DNA of 64,000 nucleotides from Olsenella uli DSM 7084 (GTDB lineage Bacteria; Actinomycetota; Coriobacteriia; Coriobacteriales; Atopobiaceae): NCBI RefSeq assembly GCF_000143845.1, contig NC_014363.1, positions 729,186 to 793,185 of the forward strand, read 5' to 3'. Shown piece by piece: positions 42,531 to 51,928 of this stretch (position 1 is its first letter; each line of letters starts with the position of its first letter). The notes under the pieces were generated by a model. It saw only the letters and a program-made list of their open reading frames with translations, ran no database searches and was not told where the DNA came from. The position numbers and the translations under genes were made by a program.

Positions 42531-43724
42531 ATGGCGAACATGAACGACTACCTGTCCTGGCGTGGTGACCTCACGCTGGGGGAGCGTCCCTTCAACGACG
42601 TCGACGCCCTCGTTTTGGCGTGCCTGTCGTACCTTGATCTCAGGGGCCTGGTGCCCGGGGAGGACGCCACCGGCGTCACGGGACCCTCCCCGACACGTCC
42701 TTCCCCATCGACCGCGTCTCCCGTGAGCATCCGCGAGGCCTGCGAGGGCTTCCTCGCCCGTTATGGCGTCGAGGGGACGTCGGCGCACGTGATGTCGCTG
42801 GCAACGCTTGACGCGACGTTCGTGCGCCTGCTGGGGGAGTCCGAGCGCTTCGGGCCGCTTCTGCTCCATGACTACACGGACGTCATCGACGAGGGCCGCT
42901 CCCTGCAGTTCGCCGCGGTCCAGGTAGACCTTCCCGGGGGAGGTGTGTACGTCTCGTATCGCGGCACCGACCTGAGCCTGGTGGGCTGGCACGAGGACTT
43001 CATGCTCAGCTTCACGGTCGCGCAGGCCCAGATCCTGGCTCAGGGGTACCTGTCTCGCGCCCTGGGTCGCAGCGCAAAGGGGGCGCAGGTGTACGTGGGC
43101 GGCCACTCGAAGGGCGGCAACCTTGCCACCTATGCGGCCGCCACGCTGCCCGACGGCCAGGCCTCCCGCCTCACCCGCGTCTACAGCTTCGACGGCCCTG
43201 GCATGGCACGCGAGCTCCTTCCGCGTGGCGCCCATGACGTGCTGGGTGAGCGTTTCGTGCGCATTCAGCCAAACTTCAGTGTCGTGGGCCAGATCTTCGA
43301 CCGCGGCGAGGAGCCGCGCACCTATGTGCAAAGCGGCGCGGATGGTCTGGGGCAGCACGACCCTACGAGCTGGATGCTGTCTCGCGACGGCTTCGTGGTG
43401 GCGGAGTCGCTTGCGCCAAACGCCGCCGTCTTGGGCCAGGCGATGGACCTGTGGCTGGAAGGTGTCGACCTCGGGGAGCGTGCGGAGTTCACGGACGAGC
43501 TCTTCTCCATACTCTCGGCCGGCGGGGCGACCACGCTCGAGGAGGTCGCAGGCAGCCCGCAGGGTCTGCAGAAGGTGCTGTCGGCCGCGCGTTCCGCGAG
43601 CGAGGGAACCAAGAACGTGGTGGGAAGGCTCGTCGAGGCCACCGTGACGCAGTCGGCGGCTGCCGCACGGGAAGGGGCGGTCGGCCTCGTGAGATCGGTC
43701 GTCTCGAGGTCCAGGGGCCACTAG
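42531..43724 (+). CDS. DUF2974 (Mbeg1-like) alpha/beta-hydrolase family protein
   Basis: 397 aa, ATG at 42531 directly after the second copy of the 30-bp repeat (ribosome site AGAGGAG). The nucleophile elbow is VYVGGHSKGGNLATYAA (about residues 180-195), a G-H-S-K-G form of the lipase GxSxG motif. VSYRGTDLSLVGWHEDF precedes it and could supply the oxyanion region. The DUF2974 family is widespread in Firmicutes and Actinobacteria and is presumed to be lipase-like, with no known substrate. The C-terminus is helical and Ala/Ser/Val-rich. Confidence 0.85.
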   Translation: MANMNDYLSWRGDLTLGERPFNDVDALVLACLSYLDLRGLVPGEDATGVTGPSPTRPSPSTASPVSIREACEGFLARYGVEGTSAHVMSLATLDATFVRLLGESERFGPLLLHDYTDVIDEGRSLQFAAVQVDLPGGGVYVSYRGTDLSLVGWHEDFMLSFTVAQAQILAQGYLSRALGRSAKGAQVYVGGHSKGGNLATYAAATLPDGQASRLTRVYSFDGPGMARELLPRGAHDVLGERFVRIQPNFSVVGQIFDRGEEPRTYVQSGADGLGQHDPTSWMLSRDGFVVAESLAPNAAVLGQAMDLWLEGVDLGERAEFTDELFSILSAGGATTLEEVAGSPQGLQKVLSAARSASEGTKNVVGRLVEATVTQSAAAAREGAVGLVRSVVSRSRGH

Positions 43725-43790
43725 GGCCGTGCAACGGGCGCTTGGGTTGCTGCGGGCACCCGCCACAGGCACCGGGGACCACTAGGGCCG
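43718..43790. repeat. Duplicated 12-bp sequence at the DUF2974 stop codon
   Basis: CCACTAGGGCCG occurs at 43718-43729, where it contains the stop codon, and again at 43779-43790. The first spacer-side bases around each copy are also similar (GGGGCCACT and GGGACCACT). Confidence 0.7.
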
Positions 43791-43808
43791 CCGCGCAATG
43801 CCAGGCGC

Positions 43809-44174
43809 CTAGTCTCCCAGCCCCATCACGCCGCTCACGATGGAGCTGACGATCGAGATCACGATGGCACCGACGAACGCCGCGCCAAACGAGGAGATCG
43901 TGACACCTGCGTGGAAGACGTTGCGCGAGAGGTAGCTGGCAAGCTCGAGCATGAAGGCGTTGACCACCAGCGCGAAGATGCCAAACGAGACGATCGTGAG
44001 TGGCAGCGACAGCACCTGCATGACGGGCTTGACGGTGGCATTGACGAGCGCGAGTGCCAGCGCGCACATGATGGGGCCCAGGTAGCCCCCGCCTACGGCC
44101 TCGATGCCGGGCACGAAGGCGATGGCTGCGGCCGTGGCGATCGCTGTGGTGATCCAGGTTCCTACGAATCTCAT
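43809..44174 (-). CDS. Phage-holin family 4-like small membrane protein
   Basis: 121 aa, ATG at 44174 behind GGAGGGGAC. Four hydrophobic segments (ITTAIATAAAIAFVPGI, GPIMCALALALVNATVKPV, SLPLTIVSFGIFALVVNAFML and FGAAFVGAIVISIVSSIVSGV) and the NATVKPVMQVLSLPLTI motif identify the PF04020-type family (mycobacterial 4-TM holin superfamily). The name is historical: members are common chromosomal genes and not part of a prophage here. It converges with the DUF2974 gene. Confidence 0.85.
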   Translation of the reverse strand: MRFVGTWITTAIATAAAIAFVPGIEAVGGGYLGPIMCALALALVNATVKPVMQVLSLPLTIVSFGIFALVVNAFMLELASYLSRNVFHAGVTISSFGAAFVGAIVISIVSSIVSGVMGLGD

Positions 44175-44366
44175 GTCCCCTCCTGTCCGTTGTGCCTGAC
44201 TATACCCGAGCTGGCGGAAGGCGTTGCACGGGACAGGACGTCGGGGTGGGGCGATGCGCTTCGGGACCGAGAGGGACGTTTCCCTTGGCTGGGCAGCCTT
44301 TCCCAGCGACACCCCGGCTGGCATGACATCCCCCGGTTGGCATACCGCCCACGGCTGGCGCGCGAT

Positions 44367-44384
44367 ACTTTAATGCGCTAAAGT
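44367..44384. promoter_or_regulatory. Inverted repeat upstream of the TrpR-like gene
   Basis: ACTTTA (44367-44372) and TAAAGT (44379-44384) are perfect 6-bp arms around ATGCGC. It lies 90 bp upstream of the regulator gene and could be its operator. Three degenerate GGCTGGC-type repeats occur just before it (44323-44361). Confidence 0.4.
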
Positions 44385-44473
44385 CTTGGCGGTCGGGAGT
44401 GCCCTCGCGGTTCGGGGTGTCTTGGCGGTCGCAGGCACGTCGGGATGCACGTGTCCGCCGAAAGGGGGAGCGC

Positions 44474-44833
44474 GTGACGGTGGTAGGGGACACCAGGTTT
44501 GCAACGGGGAAGGACGGGAGGCTCACGGCCCTCGAGGTCGAGCGCCTCTTCTCGGCCATGAGTTCCCTGGCGACGCCCCAGGAGGCCCGCAGCTTCCTCT
44601 TGGACGTCTGCAGCAGGCGCGAGATCCTTGACCTGGCGCAGCGCCTTGAGGTGGCCACCATGCTGCGCGACGGCGCGTCGTACCTCAGCGTCTCCCGCTC
44701 GACCGGCGCCTCGTCCACGACCGTGAGCCGCGTCTCCAAGTGCCTGAACGGCCCCGAGGGCGGCTATCGCCTGGTGCTCTCGCGCCTGGATGGGCCCGCT
44801 CCCGGGAGCGGGCCGCAGGAGTCGCGGGAGTAG
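44474..44833 (+). CDS. TrpR-like regulator, YerC/YecD family
   Basis: 119 aa with GTG start (44474) behind AAAGGGGGAG. The TrpR-superfamily helical domain covers residues about 15-95: LFSAMSSLATPQEARSFLLD, then REILDLAQRLEVATML, YLSVSRSTGASSTTVSRVSK and LNGPEGGYRLVL. The YerC/YecD subfamily is widespread in Gram-positive bacteria but its ligand and targets are largely unknown. The Pro/Gly-rich tail is not conserved. The upstream inverted repeat may be its own operator. Confidence 0.88.
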   Translation: MTVVGDTRFATGKDGRLTALEVERLFSAMSSLATPQEARSFLLDVCSRREILDLAQRLEVATMLRDGASYLSVSRSTGASSTTVSRVSKCLNGPEGGYRLVLSRLDGPAPGSGPQESRE

Positions 44834-44950
44834 CCAGGATCTGTGGTTCCGTCGATTTGTGTCCACCGCTCGCGCTACCATGATGCGCGTGGGTGACGCG
44901 TGCGGGCGGTGGCCGCGAGCGTCGCCTTGCCGTCCTGGTCAGGGGGTCCC

Positions 44951-47900
44951 ATGCCACTTCAGATAGTGAGAACGGATGACATGCGCCTGGTGGGCCCAGC
45001 CGTCGAGGGCGCCCTGCGCACCGCCGTCGAGCGTGTGGGCTCGGCCGTCCTGCTCGTGCCCGACCATGACGTGGCCCTGCGCGCTCGGTATGCGCTGGCA
45101 GAGTCGGACGGCCTCTCGCTGGGCGTTACCACCTCGACTCCTTCGGCGTGGGCGGAGGAGCGCTGGGAGGTGTGGGGTGACGGCACGCACATCGTGGACG
45201 CCACGTCGCGCCTGGCGCTCATGCGCACCGTGCTCCGTGCCGCGGACGAGCGCGCCTCCCTGCGGCTCCCCCCGACGTCTGGGACGCTGGACGCGCTTGC
45301 CGCGCTTGCGCAGTCCGCGCTTGCGTGGCTCCCGCTCGATGCGGCCGATCCACGGCGAACCTCCCTCACGTCAGGCGAGACGTTCGCATGCGACCTGCTC
45401 GCCGACTATCGGTCCCAGCTGGCGCCCCATGGCCTCGTGGAGCGCTGCGAGGCCATGGGGCGGCTTCCCGACCTCCTCGCAGACCAGGGCGTGCGGCCGG
45501 TGCCCCTCGTTGCCGCCGGCATGGGCCCTTCCTCCCTTGCCCTCCTGTCACTGATGGCGCGGCTCGCATCGCACGGTGACGTCACGCTCGTCGTGCGCTC
45601 GGACGGGGGCCCCGCCAGCTCCCTCGCCGAGGGCTTTGCCCGCCGGCTTGCCGAGAGGTGCTCTGACGAAGGTGCTGACGTGCGTGAGGACGTATCGCCG
45701 TCCGCCCCGGGCGCCCCCTCCGCCGCGTCGCCCGTCCCACCCCCCCCCGAGCTCCAGGCCCTGCGCCGCCTGGCGTTTCGGGGAGGCGCGGGGGGGCAGG
45801 GGACGATCGAGGCGACAGGCTCCGTCGTGCGCCTCGAGGCGACGGGTCCCCTTGCGCAGTGGGAGCTCGTGGCCGATGAGCTCGAGCGGCAGGCCCGACG
45901 GGGGGCTTGCGAGATGGTGGTCGTCGCACCCCGTCCGGACCGCTGCTGGGAGGCCTTGGCCCCCAAGCTCGCAGCGCGTGGCATGCGGGTGCGGGCATCC
46001 GTCCCCGTGGGGGTACGTGACGTCCCCGTCGCCCGTGCCTATCTCGACTTCGCCCAGGCCGTGTGCCACCTCGCGGAGCTTGCCGCAACCTGGCCCAGGC
46101 CCTGCGACGGTCCCGAGGGACCCGTCCCACAGCTGGGTGACATGTCCTGGTGGCCCCCGCGCCCGATCGTGGACTTCCTCCTGAGCGACGCGAGCGCCGT
46201 GGAAAGGGCCCAGGCATGGGCCCTCGACGCCCGTTGGCGCGCCAACCGCTCGCTCACTCCGCAGCAGGTGCTCGACACCCTGCAGAGGCAGTCGGCGACG
46301 TCCCCGCTCGTGCAGCGCGTGACGCAGCAGGTGCTTCGGGGGCGCGTAGGCTCCGGTGCGCTTGTGCTGGCCCGGGCCCTGCAGGAACGCGTAAGAGGCG
46401 ACGTGCGCCGGGAAGGCTGCGGCCGCGAAGGCTACGGACGGGAGGGTCACGTGCGGGGGGGCTGCGCACGGGAAGGCAAGGGGGGTCTGGGCGCCTCTAG
46501 CGGGGGTGTCGCGTGTACCGACGCCATATCCGCGCTCGCGGCCATCCAGCAGATCGCTCGCACCCTGGGCCTGCTGGGCATATCCGCGCATTCCGAAAAG
46601 AAGTCCACCACCGTTTTCCTCACGGCTGCGGAGGTCGTGTCGCTCGTGCGCGAGCTTGCCGAGCGCCAGCAGATCCTCCGCCGCCTCTCCCTGGGGGAGA
46701 GGGACGGGGGGGCGTCGTTCGAGGGGCCTCTGCCCAATGCCGACCACCCGGTGGCCGATGGGCCCATTGTCCGGATTCTCTCGCGCGCCCAGGCCGCACA
46801 GCTCGAGACTGGCTCTGTGGACGTGCTCGCATCCTGTGGGCTCAGCTCGCTCGACTACCCGCTCGACCCCCCCGACGGCGCCGCACAGATGCTGCTCGCC
46901 AAGCTGGGGCTTGCGGATGCGAGCGACCCTCTCGAGCAGGCACGTGCCCAGTTCGGGGCGGCCGTCGCGGCGCCACGCGAGACTCTCGTCCTCGAGCGCA
47001 CGCTCCACGACGGCGACGCCAAGCCGACCTATCCCGCCGTCGTCCTCACGGAGCTCCTCGCCTGCTACGGCATCACGCCGGAGGAGCGCCTGGACCCTGC
47101 GGACCCCCTCGCCCCCCGTACCCTCGGGGAATCCGAGGTGACGCGCAACCTCACTGCCCGCTCGCTCGCACCCGAGGTCAGGGGCTACTGGCAGCTGCCT
47201 CCCACGGGACGCGTCAGCGAGGGGTCTCGCAGGATGGTCGTGGTGCCTCGCGAGGGGCAGGAGGGATTCTACGAGGGACGCCCGTCACTCTCAGCATCGC
47301 AGATAGAGTCGTACCTCGAGTGTCCCTACAAATGGTTCACACTGCGCAGGCTTGGTCTGGCCGGCATCGATGCAGACTTCGGCTACCTCCAGATGGGCAG
47401 CTTCGCACACCGTGTCCTGGAGGTCTCTCACCGTCACCTCGCCCAGGAGGCGGCCATCTCCTCCGGCCTCGTCGACGCGGGGGAAAGCCCATCCGTCGAC
47501 CTCGACCTCGTGCCTCAGCGGTGCATCCCGGGCTCACGCGTCACGCGGGAGAACCTCGCGCATGCGCAAGAGCTGGTCGACCTCGAGATCGACCGTCACC
47601 TCATGCACCAGCGTCAGCATGCCACCACGCTTGCGGCGCAGTCGCTCGTCCCGCACACGGCGACCGAGGAGCTGCGTCTGTCCTATCTGCGCCGTGACCT
47701 CAGGAGCACCCTGGCGTTCGAGGCCGGGCGCTTCCGGGGCTTCGAGCCACGCCGCTTCGAGCTGCGCTTTGGCGGCACGCGGCCCGACAGCGCGCACGTC
47801 ACCTACGCGGGCGCCGACTTCGTGGGCAGCATCGACCGCGTCGACGTGGACGCGCACGGGCGTGCCGTGGTCGTCGACTACAAGCACAAGGGGAAGGGTG

Positions 47901-48328
47901 GCTTTGCGGCCGAGTATGACGTCTTCGGCGAGGGGGGCTGTCCCGCTGCCGATGCCATCGCGCTGCCCCGGCGCGTGCAGAGCCTCATCTACGCGCAGGT
48001 CGTGCGCCGCATGTTCCCCGACCTTCGTGTGGTGGGTGCCGTGTACCTCTCCACGATGGGAGCGGGCGAGGGGGACCACGAGATCGCCGGTGTCGTGGAC
48101 GCAAACGCACTCGACATGGTCATGGGGCCCATCAGCGCGCCGCGTGCAGCCCGCCTTTGCGTCGGCGGTCACGGCCAGGCGACTTTCGAGGAGCTCCTCG
48201 ACGTCACCGAGGAGAAGGTGGCGTCGGCGATCCAGCGCATGCTGGACGGCGACATCGAGGCGGATCCCACAGACGACAAGGCATGCAGCTGGTGTCCGGT
48301 CGTCGACTGCGAGAGGAGGCGGGGGTAG
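44951..48328 (+). CDS. addB: ATP-dependent helicase/nuclease subunit B
   Basis: 1125 aa, ATG at 44951. It is the partner of AddA in double-strand break processing. The C-terminal PD-(D/E)XK nuclease is visible from QIESYLECPYKWFTLRRLGL (about residue 785) to DRVDVDAHGRAVVVDYKHKG (about 960). The final CSWCPVVDCERRRG with the earlier Cys would bind the iron-sulfur cluster. No Walker A is present near the N-terminus, as in RexB. Two oddities are a run of nine C (45740-45748) in a Pro linker and a REGxG-repeat insertion near residue 490. The stop overlaps the addA start. Confidence 0.88.
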   Translation: MPLQIVRTDDMRLVGPAVEGALRTAVERVGSAVLLVPDHDVALRARYALAESDGLSLGVTTSTPSAWAEERWEVWGDGTHIVDATSRLALMRTVLRAADERASLRLPPTSGTLDALAALAQSALAWLPLDAADPRRTSLTSGETFACDLLADYRSQLAPHGLVERCEAMGRLPDLLADQGVRPVPLVAAGMGPSSLALLSLMARLASHGDVTLVVRSDGGPASSLAEGFARRLAERCSDEGADVREDVSPSAPGAPSAASPVPPPPELQALRRLAFRGGAGGQGTIEATGSVVRLEATGPLAQWELVADELERQARRGACEMVVVAPRPDRCWEALAPKLAARGMRVRASVPVGVRDVPVARAYLDFAQAVCHLAELAATWPRPCDGPEGPVPQLGDMSWWPPRPIVDFLLSDASAVERAQAWALDARWRANRSLTPQQVLDTLQRQSATSPLVQRVTQQVLRGRVGSGALVLARALQERVRGDVRREGCGREGYGREGHVRGGCAREGKGGLGASSGGVACTDAISALAAIQQIARTLGLLGISAHSEKKSTTVFLTAAEVVSLVRELAERQQILRRLSLGERDGGASFEGPLPNADHPVADGPIVRILSRAQAAQLETGSVDVLASCGLSSLDYPLDPPDGAAQMLLAKLGLADASDPLEQARAQFGAAVAAPRETLVLERTLHDGDAKPTYPAVVLTELLACYGITPEERLDPADPLAPRTLGESEVTRNLTARSLAPEVRGYWQLPPTGRVSEGSRRMVVVPREGQEGFYEGRPSLSASQIESYLECPYKWFTLRRLGLAGIDADFGYLQMGSFAHRVLEVSHRHLAQEAAISSGLVDAGESPSVDLDLVPQRCIPGSRVTRENLAHAQELVDLEIDRHLMHQRQHATTLAAQSLVPHTATEELRLSYLRRDLRSTLAFEAGRFRGFEPRRFELRFGGTRPDSAHVTYAGADFVGSIDRVDVDAHGRAVVVDYKHKGKGGFAAEYDVFGEGGCPAADAIALPRRVQSLIYAQVVRRMFPDLRVVGAVYLSTMGAGEGDHEIAGVVDANALDMVMGPISAPRAARLCVGGHGQATFEELLDVTEEKVASAIQRMLDGDIEADPTDDKACSWCPVVDCERRRG

Positions 48329-51300
48329 TGGCACGCAGACTCACTCCTGGACAGGCGGAGATCGTCCATACGCTCGACCGCCCGCTCTTCGTGGCGGCCG
48401 GTGCGGGCTCGGGAAAGTCGTCCACGCTCGCCGAGCGTGTGGCATGGGCCCTCACGCCCGGTTCGGGCGCAAAGGGGACGGCGTTTCTCGAGAGCCTCGA
48501 CCAGGTCCTCGTCATAACCTTCACCCGCGCTGCAGCCGAGGAGATCAAGGAGAAGATACGCGCGCGCCTGCGCGAGGGCGGCCTTGCCGACCAGGCCCTC
48601 GCCGTCGACTCGGCATGGATCAGCACCATCCATGCCATGTGCTCGCGCATCCTCAGGCGCCATGCCTTCGACCTGGGCATCGATCTTGGCTTCGAGGTCC
48701 TCTCCGAGAAGGACGGGAAGCGGATGGTCGAGGAGGCCGTCGACGAGGTCCTGCGGGACGTGCGCTACGACGAGGGCTACGCCTCCCTGTTGCGCGCCTT
48801 CAGCCCGCGTGACCGACGCGGCGCGGACGCGAAGGGGACGCTCTTCGAGATGGTGGCCACGCTGCGCGCCTCCGCCGCGACCGCACTCGGGGGCTTCGAT
48901 TCGATCGGCTTTCCCGGTGAGCCTGCAAGCTGCGATGACGCCCTCGGCAGCTGGCTGGACGCGGCGCGACGGGCGCTCGTGCTGGGCCAGGACGCGGGGG
49001 CGTTCGAGAGCAAGACGGGGACGGGGGAGCGTGCGAACCTGGAGCGCGGCATCAAGGCGGCGGAAGGGTTCTTCTCGCATGCCCCCTCCGCGCGCACGCC
49101 TGCACTTGCGGAGGCGACCTTAGCCCAGATCGGCAGGCCCAAGGACGCCTACCGCAAGGCGACCATGAGGGAGGTTGGTGCCGAGCTGCGCTCGGCCTTC
49201 GCGGAGCTGCGACTCTGCGTGGCCTTCGCCGGCGTCGGCCCCCTTGCCGAGCAGATCTGCGACCTTGCACGCAAGGTGGATCGCCGCTACGCGCGACGCA
49301 AGGCCGCGGCAGGCGCGCTCGACAACGACGACCTGCTCTCGCTCACGCTGGGAGCGTTTCGCGACCACCCCGAGATCGCCGCACTGTACGGCGAGAAGTT
49401 CCGCCTCGTGATGGTCGACGAGTTCCAGGACACGAACGCCCAGCAGGTGCGCATGATAGAGCTCCTGAGCGGCCGCGATGCCTGCCACCTGTGCACGGTG
49501 GGCGACGCCCAGCAGTCCATCTATCGCTTCCGTGCTGCAGACGTGCAGGTCTTCCGCGACCGGGAGAGGTTCCTTGCCGAGGGCGGGACGGGTGCGGTCG
49601 TATGCCTCGACCAGAACTTCCGCAGCCATGATGACGTGCTGCGCCTCGTGGCGTGCCTCTTGGGGAAGGGGCTCGTCCCGGGCTTCATGGATTTGAGGCC
49701 CTGGGCCGGGCGCCCCACGTCGTACGGGGCCGCGGGGCTGCCGCGCGTGAGCGTCGAGGCCGTGGTGGGGCTCTCGAGCGGGAGGCGTGGCGTGCCGGCT
49801 ACCCTGCGCTCCCGTCAGCTCGCGCGTCAGATGGCCGAGAGGATAGGGGACTACGTGGCCGCAGGCCAGCGCGCCGACGACGTGGCCCTGCTGTTGGGAC
49901 GCATGTCCAACCTGGGCGTCTACCTCGAGGCCCTGCGCGAGCGGGGCATAGACTGCGTGGTGAGCGGTGGCTCGACCTTCTCGGATGCGCCCGAGGTGCA
50001 CGTCGTGGCTTCCCTGCTGCACGTGCTGGCCAATCCCAGGGACACGCAGGCGGGGCTCTATCCCGTGCTCGTGAGCCGCATGTTCTCTCTCACGGCCGAC
50101 GACCTGTGCCTGCTCTCGACACGGCAGCAGGAGAGGGCTGACGCCCTGGCCAAGCGAGGCATCGACGTGGGCCTCTGGGACTTCGAGTTCCCGCGCGGTT
50201 GCGTGCCATCGGCACGCCTCGTCCGCGCGCGCGAGGTCCTGGGTCGGGCGATCGGGCGCCTGGGCAGCTGGGGGGTGGCCGACGTCCTTCTCTCGGCGAT
50301 CCGCGAGTCGGGCTGGATCGTGCGGCTCGAGCGTGCCGGCGCAGACGGCCAGGCCCAGCTCGCGAACGTGCTCGCGGCCGTCCGCCATGTGGGCGAGCTC
50401 GCGGACGAGGCCGGGCTGGGCGTGTCCTCGGCGGCGCTGGAGTTCGATCGCTGGCTCGAGGCCGCGAAGGTGGGTCCGGCGTCGCTCGTGGGCGGCGGTG
50501 CGGGATCGGTCAAGGTCATGACCGTCCATGCGTCCAAGGGCCTGGAGTATCCCGTCGTCGCGATCAGCGAGTGCTGGGGCAACGACCGGGCCGCATCGGC
50601 GAGGGGCATCACGGCCGAGAATCGCGGGGGCACCGTGCGCGCAGCGCTCGTGCCCGAAGGCGTCACCCCCCTCGACCTGCGCACGGACGTGCCACTCGAC
50701 CCCAGCGAGTGCACCACGACGATCGACTGGGCCAAGTTCCTCCATGCGGTGTCCGCAGACGGCGAGCAGGCCGAGAGGGCACGGCTGCTCTACGTGGCGA
50801 TCACGCGCGCAAAGGAGGCCGTCATCCTGGGCATGGGGGTGACGCTCAGCTCCAAGGGATCCGTCTCGCCTACGTTGGCACGGGGCGTGGCCGAGGCGCT
50901 CTTCGGCGAGGCCCTGCCCGCGCCAGGCAGGCATGAGGTCCCCTACGGCGGGTCGGCCCCCGCTTCGGTGCGCGTGGTGAGCATGCGCCCCTCGGAGCAG
51001 GGCGAGCCGGTGGTGGACGACGGGGGCGCGGGTGCTGCGGAGCCCCCCCTGGCCGCCCTGGAGGACGTGGACCGTGACGCGGGGGAGCTGGCGATTGTGG
51101 ACGAGGCCACCTCGGACGGCCTGCCCGAGGCGCGTCAGCATGCCGGCACCTGGTCTGCGCGCGAGGGAGTGTTCAGCTACTCGTCGGCACGTGCCCAGAT
51201 GCTGGTGGGTGAGGGGGAGGGCCAGCCCGCCGAGGGGGACGTGCGTCCGTTGCCTGAAGACGCGTCCCTGGTCGGCACCCGTGGGGACGCCGGCGCGGAA

Positions 51301-51858
51301 GCAGATGACGGTCCCATGGCCGACACAGCCGACGCGGACAAGGCGACCAACCTGGGATCGGCCTTCCACGAGCTTGCCCAGTGCCTGGTCGAGGGCCAGG
51401 GAGCGCTTGCGCCCGGGCGCATCGAGCGGACCAAGGCGTACTGGCGCCTCTCGACGCGCCAGGGCGCACGACTCGACGCGGCACTCGCACGCTGGCAGGA
51501 CTCGAAGCTGCGTCGTGAGGTCCTCTCGCATGACCTCGTCCGTGCGGAGCTGCCGTTCTTCCGTGCCGTCGATGCGCCGTACGGCAGCCATGTCGAGGGG
51601 GCGATCGACCTTGTCGCCACGGACGTGGGCTCCACGTCCGCGCTGGTCGTCGACTACAAGACCGGTGACGCGGGCCTGAGCCTCGACGAAGTTGCCGAGC
51701 GCCACCGCATGCAGGCGAACTTCTACGCCTCCGTGCTCATGGGGGAAGGGTACGAGGTTGTGACCTGCGTGTTCGTCTGCGTGGAGCGCGACGGCGAGGA
51801 CGGCCAGCCACTCTCTGTGTCCTATGAGTTCGGCAACGGCGAGATGCCGAGGATGTAG
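48328..51858 (+). CDS. addA: ATP-dependent helicase/nuclease subunit A
   Basis: 1176 aa, GTG start (48328) sharing a base with the addB stop, behind GAGGAGGCGGGGG. It is a UvrD/Rep superfamily 1 helicase with Walker A VAAGAGSGKSSTLAERV (about 20-36), LVITFTRAAAEEIKEKI, VDEFQDTNAQQVRM, VGDAQQSIYRFRAAD, HASKGLEYPVVAI and LLYVAITRAKEAVIL in order. The C-terminal nuclease has HVEGAIDLVATDVG and LVVDYKTGD. With AddB it unwinds and degrades broken ends and loads RecA. The dnaE gene follows 70 bp later. Confidence 0.95.
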   Translation: MARRLTPGQAEIVHTLDRPLFVAAGAGSGKSSTLAERVAWALTPGSGAKGTAFLESLDQVLVITFTRAAAEEIKEKIRARLREGGLADQALAVDSAWISTIHAMCSRILRRHAFDLGIDLGFEVLSEKDGKRMVEEAVDEVLRDVRYDEGYASLLRAFSPRDRRGADAKGTLFEMVATLRASAATALGGFDSIGFPGEPASCDDALGSWLDAARRALVLGQDAGAFESKTGTGERANLERGIKAAEGFFSHAPSARTPALAEATLAQIGRPKDAYRKATMREVGAELRSAFAELRLCVAFAGVGPLAEQICDLARKVDRRYARRKAAAGALDNDDLLSLTLGAFRDHPEIAALYGEKFRLVMVDEFQDTNAQQVRMIELLSGRDACHLCTVGDAQQSIYRFRAADVQVFRDRERFLAEGGTGAVVCLDQNFRSHDDVLRLVACLLGKGLVPGFMDLRPWAGRPTSYGAAGLPRVSVEAVVGLSSGRRGVPATLRSRQLARQMAERIGDYVAAGQRADDVALLLGRMSNLGVYLEALRERGIDCVVSGGSTFSDAPEVHVVASLLHVLANPRDTQAGLYPVLVSRMFSLTADDLCLLSTRQQERADALAKRGIDVGLWDFEFPRGCVPSARLVRAREVLGRAIGRLGSWGVADVLLSAIRESGWIVRLERAGADGQAQLANVLAAVRHVGELADEAGLGVSSAALEFDRWLEAAKVGPASLVGGGAGSVKVMTVHASKGLEYPVVAISECWGNDRAASARGITAENRGGTVRAALVPEGVTPLDLRTDVPLDPSECTTTIDWAKFLHAVSADGEQAERARLLYVAITRAKEAVILGMGVTLSSKGSVSPTLARGVAEALFGEALPAPGRHEVPYGGSAPASVRVVSMRPSEQGEPVVDDGGAGAAEPPLAALEDVDRDAGELAIVDEATSDGLPEARQHAGTWSAREGVFSYSSARAQMLVGEGEGQPAEGDVRPLPEDASLVGTRGDAGAEADDGPMADTADADKATNLGSAFHELAQCLVEGQGALAPGRIERTKAYWRLSTRQGARLDAALARWQDSKLRREVLSHDLVRAELPFFRAVDAPYGSHVEGAIDLVATDVGSTSALVVDYKTGDAGLSLDEVAERHRMQANFYASVLMGEGYEVVTCVFVCVERDGEDGQPLSVSYEFGNGEMPRM

Positions 51859-51928
51859 CGCCCCGTCGCGGCTCGCGCGCTATGATGGTCAGTCAGCGGA
51901 AAACCTTGCGCACGACGGAGGTTCGCAC

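Noticed and set aside
43809-44174. Holin-like gene as evidence of a prophage
   Set aside because: This family is commonly chromosomal and no phage structural, integrase or lysis genes are nearby.
49120-51705. Minus-strand open frame of about 861 codons antisense to addA
   Set aside because: Same reason: a GC-rich antisense shadow with His/Gln/Arg-biased composition and no recognisable domain.
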